The position numbers and the translations under genes were made by a program. Shown here piece after piece: positions 45,701-55,300 of a DNA stretch of 64,000 nucleotides (position 1 is its first letter; each line of letters starts with the position of its first letter). This DNA comes from Tubiluchus corallicola. Its lineage: Eukaryota > Priapulida > Priapulimorpha > Priapulimorphida > Tubiluchidae. Under the pieces are notes generated by a model, which was not told where the DNA came from, ran no database searches, and saw only the letters and a program-made list of their open reading frames with translations. The stretch lies in contig JAQGDQ010000040.1 of NCBI GenBank assembly GCA_030141605.1, forward strand, positions 464,501 to 528,500, written 5' to 3'.

Positions 45701-48700
45701 TATTCACTTTTCAACTATAACAGCATAAACTGTTTTCTAATATAGTTTAGCACTCTGCAAACGGGTACTCGATGGCACTTTTTACATAACACAAATAATT
45801 CAGGCAGGACCAAAAACTAGTTCACTATCAATGAGCAGCTGTATCAACTGGTGTCAGACTATTCACATACATCCTCATCCATCTTCATTGAAATAAATAT
45901 CAAAGGCGGTATAGTGAACAAAACTGCCTAAACAGTATTGTCGGTAGACATCATCCAGTTACTGAGCAACTAAGTGCACACTAAAAACCATTGTGTTGTT
46001 TATCTCGCCTTTTTTAATATTATTTGATTGATTTTTCATGCACAAAATTGTCTATTAAGCAATGGCTGAAATTTGAAACAAATGAGTCATTTAAATTGGC
46101 AAGACAGCACAGTTTCAAGTATTCCCTTGGCCTTGTATTTATTCTGACAGTGACCATGATTTAACAAGTGTTACCAGGTTATGCCAATTTAATCAGTAAC
46201 ATAATGTCAGAGCACGTTTAGTAATATCCCAGTAAAAGCTTACAACTAATTCAAAATGCTGCCATACATTGTGTAGCTTAGCTTAATGTACTAACATACC
46301 TGCAAATTTTTTGCATACTCTGGATCAATAGAAGCCACGTCTTGGTAATTAACTGGGATGCCAAGAATATGTTTGTAAAAGGAGCGAGTGAAGTAAACGT
46401 TGATCAGCTGACGGTGAAAAAGTGCAAGACCCATCGCTTGACCGGCAAACTTGAAGTAGTTTAAATGATCAGGATTGATGGCTGAGTTACTGTTTGGTTG
46501 AAAAGTACAGCCTGAAGCAAACACAAAAATGTAAAAAAATTAAAGTTATAAGATTCGATTACTGATAGTTACATATTAATCAAACAAGGTTCAAGATGAC
46601 TTCTAGGTTTAAGTTTAAGTTTATTTTTGTAAAGTGTAAAATCCATATAAATATGCACTTGAATGCTGTACCGAAAAAATACAATGCATTAAAAATACGA
46701 GATTTTACAAAAACTTAGTAACATTAAAATAAAAATATGAAAGAACAAACTTATTCTATAACCAGCTTGCTCTTTTTCCAACATATTAACAAAATTCAAC
46801 AAAAAAACGTAAAGGTAATTTTCCAGACTTACACTGTCACACTTGCTTATAACATTATTGAAAAATATTTCGCAAACTGACATGAACAAATTGTAATCAA
46901 AACAACACAGACTCGTTAAGACCACACATCCTACCTACATCATGCACCACAACACCACACCCGTTCTATCCACATCATGCACAACTACACCACACCCGTT
47001 CTATCCACATCATACACAACTACACCACACCCGTTCTATCCACATCATACACAACTACACCACACCCGTTCTATCCACATCATACACAACTACACCACAT
47101 CCGTTCTATCCACATCATGCACAACTACACCAGTCCAGAGTCATCAGAAGGAAACAATAAGCAAAATAACACAAGATGGTCAGTTATGTATGTATCAAAA
47201 TCACCATACTGAAAGTTCTGAAACAAATTTAAATTGTAAAGTAATACTCATTGGTTAAGATTGGTGAAATTTATAAACAATAAGTATCATAGTCTAAAAT
47301 GTAGGCTATAAAGTAAAAGATAAAAGTAGATTACAAAGGTAAAAATACTGATATAAGAATCCCTTTATAGTTTATAATAGTCTATAATCCATTAAATAGT
47401 TCCCCCTTTTATTATGAACAGAAAACTTTGTAACTTAATGCTTCTGCTTGTTAGATGTACCACTCCATGTTGGGCATTTGTAATTAATTAGTGTAAGCTG
47501 TGCGTCAATGTCTGTAATGTCCTGTGCAGCAATGTCCTTTCCGGTCCCAAAAATACTCTTCTTGCAACAAATTGATCTGTACACCAAAATGCCATTGAGA
47601 GAGAATTGTCAACAAACAATGGGTAATGTACACAAATAATATAAATAGCAATATTTGCACTACATTCAAGGTTTATATGAAGTTACTATTTCTGTAAAAA
47701 ACTAACAGCAAAACAATCACATGCTATTGCAAACTATTACCGTCAGGTGAGGGTATAAATAAGGCATAATCTGGATTAAGAAGTTCCTTAGACAAAACAT
47801 CAAACCATTCCCTTAGCACTCCATAACCCTGCAAGAATAATATATCTAGACTAATATCGCTTAAAACAATTCTGTACTAGTTAGTGTTATAAGCAAACAT
47901 TGCAAGCTTACTAGGACAAAGTAACGACCATTAAAATAGAACAAGCTTGGAGCATTTTTTGTATTTTTCAGTTTTCATGGAATTTTTATTATTTTAGCAC
48001 AAATTTTATCTGGTTGGGCTAGGCACGAAGTAAGCAAAATAACTTTTAACTGAAGAAAACACTTTACTACTGAAATGTTGCCTACTTAATTCTCAGCATA
48101 AGTTATTAGCCAAATTAAGTTTCAATAGTTAGCATGTTTATTATCATGTTCTACACAAAAACACTCACCATTCCATCTTCACCTTTGAACTGTACCGCCA
48201 GCTGCTTTTTCAGTTTTTGTGGTTCTGTTTTGAGTAGTTCTGCACAACTAGTTTCAAATATCTTCTCTAAAATGTAAAAAGCACCTATAGGTCATCATCA
48301 AAGAAGTGGAAAAAAACTTAAAACTCCATTTTGCAAAAAATCCCAAATTTAATGTTAAATATCTTAACAGGGAACTTCAATAATACTAAAATGGTCACAC
48401 CAGTTTATTTTTTATAACTCACAAACAAAACCTACTACTTTTAATGTGTGCAAAATAAAAAAATGTACTTTTCACAATCAACTGCATAAGGCTACAGCAG
48501 GCCATCCTCATATTCTACAGCAAATTAGTAATCTGATTTAGCTAGCCCTTCTTCGAGATATCTCATCCCGTTCGTACCTCTATCAATGTTCAAAGTCACT
48601 TCGTTTCCGGGAGGCATGTGAACGGATGAGGGGGAAACGTCCACCTCTTCAGGTGTGTTCAAGTTTTCATAAAACCATTGCTGCTTCAGCTTAAATGACT

Positions 48701-49306
48701 AAAATAATAAACAAGTTACTTAAATAATGCAATGAACAAACTATAGTTTTAGCATCCAGGTATGATGAACTTTAATTTCTATTTCAAATTTTAGTAATGA
48801 TATTCCGGTTATGTAACAGGTGGGTATGCAGAGGCCAGAAAAAACATTCAACATTCTTGCTCTGCTTGCTCCCATACAGTCCATGAAAATTTTGCCATTA
48901 ACTAGGAAATTAGTAGCAAATATGGTGCTGGAGAGCACACAAGAGCAAGCGAGGATAGGATAACTTAGGAGAGGATAAAACTAGATATGGTTCTGCTGAG
49001 AGTGATGTTCAGAGAGGCAGCTCCTATGGTTTAAGCCTAGAAAACCTGCAAGAGCCAGATATATCCAAAATTTAAATGAATTGACTTCTGTATAATATGG
49101 TCAGTATTACAAAATTAATGTTAAAAATTATTGTGACACAAAAAAGTACCTGTGCTTTTATAATAGGCAAAAAAGCTGTCATAAGCTCTGGACAGTCAAA
49201 CAAGAACGAGAAATGATCGAAGATGATGCGTGGTTGTCTAGTGACTAGATACATTAGAGATGACTTATGCATGTCCACAAACTCGAAGAAACATATTGAA
49301 GGCTCA
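33768..49306 (-). CDS. HACE1: HACE1 exons 10-20: HECT catalytic domain
   Basis: Exons: 49150-49306, 48578-48698, 48169-48266, 47741-47828, 46300-46511, 45286-45420, 36446-36577, 35872-35967, 35528-35598, 34392-34505, 33768-33870. Conserved blocks are [110 protein letters not shown] and SSRVPHGGF. The thioester Cys (residue 944, STC-INYLKLP) lies 33 residues from the C terminus, exactly as in human. Its TGC codon is split TG/C by intron 19. Exon 17 appears to use a GC donor (35871-35870), which keeps the conserved Val-Ile before Trp-Phe-Trp. The C terminus GSQGYGMV resembles GSYGYTMA. Confidence 0.93.
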
Positions 49307-52300
49307 CTAAAATAGCAAAATGATAAAATAAGATAATTTAGTAAAATATGTCAGCATTCTACTCAACACTGTTCTAACCAGCAAAAATACAATGTAATAT
49401 TCAACCTAGTAAGACTGTAACTTCCTGAGTTTTTCCGTTTTGTAGTCGTTGTTTGCTTACATAACGCACACAAAATGCACAAAAAACTCATAATTGCAAC
49501 ACCCTGCAAACTGGAAAAGAAAAAAGGCTTTTGTATATCTCTAAGTTTACGAAGATTTAGAAAGCACAAACCTGCTGCTTTGAGCGCAACAGCAGCACAT
49601 GTAATAAGCTTGTATCACAGCACAAATTCTAGATGTTGTTGCATCTAATAAATCTGCAAAACTCTTTCTTTCCCCTGTCTTTCTCGTTAGGGAATGAGGT
49701 CGCAATGGCACTTGAAAACCGTCCACTTCAAGAAAACCTTCAGATGAGCTAGATAACAACTCTTGGCTGGAGCTTCCTAAGGGACCACCAAAAGCTGAAG
49801 ATGCCAAACTTTTGTCCAGAGTTGGACAGGAGAAGTCTTTTTCTTCTGCTACTGTCTCTGAAAGGTAATCCACTGCTTCAACTTCCATAGCCTGGGCCTC
49901 ACTGGTCATATTCACACTAGCACCAACTAGCAGATTATTCTGCAACTCCTGTTTTAATCTCTGTTCGCTGCTCATGTTTTCACGGTTGCCAAGAGGACTA
50001 TCTGAATCAATATGAGGTAATGAAGATGCTAAGTTCTCTAGATGAGTCGTGACCTCGGGGCTCAGAAGGTCATCATTAATCCGACTCATACTCATGTCAC
50101 TCCGTTTTTCGATCTCTGTCTCCAAAAGAACAATCCATTCATGTAAAGATGACCAGAGTAAATCCAAACCCTTTAAAACGATAAAAAATACTTGCTATCA
50201 TATTTCCCTTTCTACTTAAGATTTAAAGTTTAATATGATCAAACATACACGATGAGTAGAAAAATGTCTAATTTATGTTTATTACTGACTCATTGCATGT
50301 TTAATTGTTTTGTCTAAGGCAAAAACAAATGTTTCTTTTATGTTGGTTTAACACTATGCCTAATGTAATCCTACTTTGACATCAGCAAAAAGCATCCATA
50401 TTTTTGAGAAAAAAAACAATTGTAGCAAAATATCACACAGTAAACTTACTGGTTGAAATAATTATTTTGCATAATGCAAGAAAATACTGTTTTTGTGATA
50501 CCATCCTAAAACATACTTAAGTATTCTGCTCTTTAATCAACTAATAATAGTTTTGTTCACACCATGTAGAAGGTAAAGGATACATTAGCGGTCAACCCAT
50601 TTGGCACCAATAATAACTTTGTTCACTCAAACTTCTATTTAAATTTTGCCACTGTCATCAAAAACACACTATCAAAGGTCACCAAATACAATGAAAAGTG
50701 CTTTGACAGGGTTGTGTCGTAGCCGAGGAACATTACGAGGATGAATGTGTGTTCTGTTCGGATTACAAAATAAATTCGGGTTCTAGCTATAGATGTAGGT
50801 CTTCTGAGCACCCATTGTGGTTTTTCTGGCTGTGTGATTGTTTACACTAAATCTGGATCTAAAGGTTACAAGACTTATTGTATTATCTATGGGATTTATG
50901 TCTACTTACTAACATGTGCATTTGATAAAACAAAAAAATTCATGAAATACGTTAACGGTCTTTTCAAATTTACATGACTTAACACTTTTGTAATGTTCCA
51001 CACATTTTAACTCAAACTTATGAAATGTAATAAATTTTACCCGAAGAAAATCAGTGGGAGATTTCATCTGTAATTCATGCATTTTGCGCGAAGGTGACTG
51101 AGATCTCTGAGAAGACTCTCTTTGAAGTGAAGATGGCGACTGTGCTCCACGACGAAGGGATCCACCTTGTGTCTCTGCTGCCAACTGAAGCAGCTTATTC
51201 ACCAGCTTACAGAGAACAGACGTGCATCGTAGAAATATATCACACTGATGCTTATATGAGCTTGATATGCTAAAGTAAATGTACACAATCTATTAATGTA
51301 GAATTTGCCTTTGAAACGCATGTGATTTTGTAAACCTGCCAAATGAGCTAATGTACTATAATATGTTTTCATAATTAAATTAATATGTTATAATAGCAAT
51401 AGTAATAATAATAATAATGATAATAATAATAAAAATAACAACAACAACAACAACAATAATAATGATAATAATAACAATAATAATAATAATAATAATAACC
51501 TATTAATTGCCACATTGTAGAATATGAAGCTAAGAATCATATGACTCATGATAAAATTGCTTCAATGGAAAAGCATTGATACCTTAACAGTTCTAGACCA
51601 TGTTGTGCAGTCAGATTCGTCAGTGTATGTAGAATCTTTTCCTTTTTGTAACCATCTGCTTGACATATATAGGAAAGAGTTTGAAAAAGCTAAAACAAAC
51701 AAACATGATACAGTGAAATGGAAACAGAAAAATTTGGGAAGGTCTGCTAGCATCTATTGCAAACAGATCAACTTTTAGAGAGTTTCAACCAGAAATTTCA
51801 CCCGATTTAGCAGAAACTGCTCTACATTTTTCAATAAAAGATTTTGAGCAGAAATTTCTCTAAAGTTATCACCAAAAATTTTAGCAGGAATTTTTTATGA
51901 TTCTTACAAATTATTTTAGCAGATGCTTTTCTATAGCATGCTATTAGATTTCTAATCTTAGTAGAAATTAGGTGGTGCCTTCACACTTACTTTAAAAAGG
52001 TAATTTTCTATAAATCTCATTAGAAACCATGCAACAAGAGTAATCATTTAAGCCTCAGTCTCACATGCATGATTAAAAAACAACAATGCTACTAAGACAA
52101 AAACGCATTTACAAGTTTTACCTGCTTTTCCGTAACAATTGTTTTCTCTGCCATCTTTAATAAAACATCCAGCAATTTTGGCCAGTGCTTAATAAGAACT
52201 TCAGTCGTCTCAGCATATCCACACTGCACACTCCAGTCTAGAGGAGTAGTACAGGCTTTGTCAGATAAATATGAAGCACCACGGGCAAGCAATACTGTTA

Positions 52301-55300
52301 CTATGTCTCTTTGTCCATGCCTGCATAAGTTCAAAATTGTTTATAGACATTAAAGTTGATTAATTGCAACTTTAATAAGGGCATAATTCTTAATTGCAAG
52401 TATAAATATAATTAATAAAAATCTAACCAAAAAGAAAATATGATATTTCAATTAACACAGATGTGCAGAAATGAAATGTCTTTTCTTTTTTATTATGGGA
52501 TTACCTGGAGCTTCATAAGGCATTGTGTTAAAACAAAAAGATTTGGTAATACAAATAACACTTTTTATCAAAGCCAAAAACCATTTGTGTTAGTTGATAA
52601 AATATCATTGATTCTTTATATCACAAGGCTCACAGCAACAAATTTGGAAATAGAATGTTTTAAACTATTTATTTATTGATTCACAATATTTCGACATAAA
52701 TGGTATGTGTCTTCCCCAGATGTTCGTGTGCCGACACATAAAATTTTTGCCGTTTTTCTGCCAAAACAAAACTGAACTAAAAAATTGATTGTTGTACGAC
52801 TAAGTACAACTCTTTCATTAAATATCTCAAAAGAGCTTATTCAGGATATCACACAATAAGTTTTGAACAAAAAACCTGTTCTATTTACCTCATTGCACAC
52901 TAGCTGCAAGTTATTGGGTTAATAAAAAAATGTTAATTCTTAAAATGACAAATTTAAAAAAAAGCACTGTATTTCACATAAAAAAATCACGTAAATTTTT
53001 ATGCAAAATATAAGGGTTTTTGAAATATCACTTACAAACAGTTTAAAAATGTCACCAACAAAAACATTCTGAAACCTTACTTGCATGCTCCTGCGAGAGG
53101 TGTCAAACCCGAATTGTCTCGATGATTCACATTAGCACCATTGTCCAGTAAACAAACAACAGTCTGTTAAAAAATAAATGAACAATGCAGTGTAACTATT
53201 GACATTTGTAGAAAAGAAAAGAAATAAGAATATTAAAAAAACTTTTTTTGCTGGAAATTTACAACCTAATTAAAGCAAGAGAAGTTTAGTTTATCTAATA
53301 GAGTTGCCAACTTTTTGCTGGGCAGACATAATTATTAATTACTTTTACATCATTTACCATAGCTGTACCCTATAATATTAAATATACAGTAGGCACCTCT
53401 TAATATACTCACTTTGGGACCGAAGTGCTTTAACCCAATTAACCGACTGAACCTATTAACCGACGGGTGTAGTATTACTGATATAGAAGTATGAGTCACC
53501 AACTCACTACGCATTGCAAAGGTTTCTAATGAATTTTAGAAGAGAAGTAATGCCGAAATTCCTTTGTGCAGTTAAAAATTAGAAAAAAATTTAAAATATT
53601 AATTTATATAAGTGAAATAGCAATAAATTAAAACGTATCCTTTTCTAAATCACATGTCTCTTTATTTGCAAAATTACAAAACTTCCTTCAAAGTCGGCTG
53701 CTTCATTTTATGTCGCGAAGAAGTTGGCTCACAAAGAGCTCATAATGATAAAAACGTTGAAAATCTGTTGTTGTATATGATGCACAAATCCTCGTAAAAA
53801 ACTAAGATGAAATAAAAGACAAAAAAGCCTATTAGTCACAGGAAAGTGTCTTATTGAAGCATATGAAGCAAAAATATTGAGTCAACTATGTGAGCTATTT
53901 CAGTCAATTACCGACAGTTTTTATGTACATTTGAATAGAAGCAGCCCGTACCAGGCATTTTTGAGTCAATTAAACGATTGAGTCTATTAACCGTGAGTCT
54001 ACTAAGTGGCGTCTACTGTAGCCTTATTAATGCAGACAGCAACATTTTTAAGACACAATTTGCTTACGATAATGGTTAAAAAATGTAAAACTCTTGCAAA
54101 CAAAAGAAATATAAACCGTGAGATGTCCATTTTGGCAAGCCACATGCAGTGGCGTCTGACCTTGTTGATCTTCTACATCAATGTCTTTAATGTAAGACAG
54201 AACACTTTTTAGCAATTCAGCACGACCATTCACAGCCAGCCAATGGATCTAGCACAAATTAAAAAATATAGTAACCTTTACTTATTCATTAATCAACATA
54301 TTTTAATAATCGTTTTTTCAGTATGCAGCTAGTCCATTTAAATTTATTTTTTTCGCACCACTGCATACACAAGCCACTCTTAATAGTCCTAAAAATAATT
54401 TTCAACAATTTTCATTCATTTTTAACATGCCATGCATTTCTAGCAGTAATTCTGCTAGTAGATGATGCTGTTTACTAAACTTTTTGCCAAACCTGAAGCG
54501 GCAAAGCTCTGGCACAAAAATCAGAGCCTTTAAAAAAAAATCAAATTCTAGAAACAGTAAAAATTTTGCTCTATGCTAGTTTGTACTTAATTTAGTGGAT
54601 TATCAGCAATATCAGCAAATAAATGTCATGCAAAAAATCATTCTGCAGTAATTAAATACATACAGCAGTCAGTCCAACATTGTTACGAATATTAACATCA
54701 GCCTTCATTTCAAGCAGCTTCGTCATGCATTTCTTTTGTCTGGTAGAAAAAATAAGTTTTCATTAATTACACTAGTTAGCTGCCAGACAACATAAATATT
54801 TTGTGCTTATTATTGTCTCTAACAGTACGAAATAAAAAAATCAATTCAAATGTATGGGGACATTATCTTATTAGTCATTTTGATTCAGAAAATTCATAGG
54901 TAATACAAAAGTGAAACACAATATTTTTACCTCAAGAACACAGAAAAGGTAAGTAAGTTCTTACCACTTACAAAAACAATAACATGACTCCTGCTGTGCC
55001 ATTTTAACTATGGGCATAAGCAAAAAATATAACTAGTTTACAATGTTTCCAACATGATCAGAAACTAAAGATTTTGCAAATGATAGTTACATAATTTGGA
55101 CTCGGAATGAAGTCAACCTTTTGTCAGAAGTTTTTCTTCTGTTTTGCTTTTTGTTGAATTCATAATGCTTATACCTAAGAATTGCACTTCACAATAAAAT
55201 GGCAATGTGACATTTTGACTTGTGAACTGTGAGTTAAAGGTCAACTAATCCCTTGTCAACCAGTATCATTTGATTTGTCTTATTGAGACATGAAGCCAAA

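Noticed and set aside
46942-47258. Overlapping plus-strand frames across the 35-bp repeat, and a CRISPR-like look
   Set aside because: The units are contiguous with no spacers; the frames are a by-product of the minisatellite, and the host is an animal.
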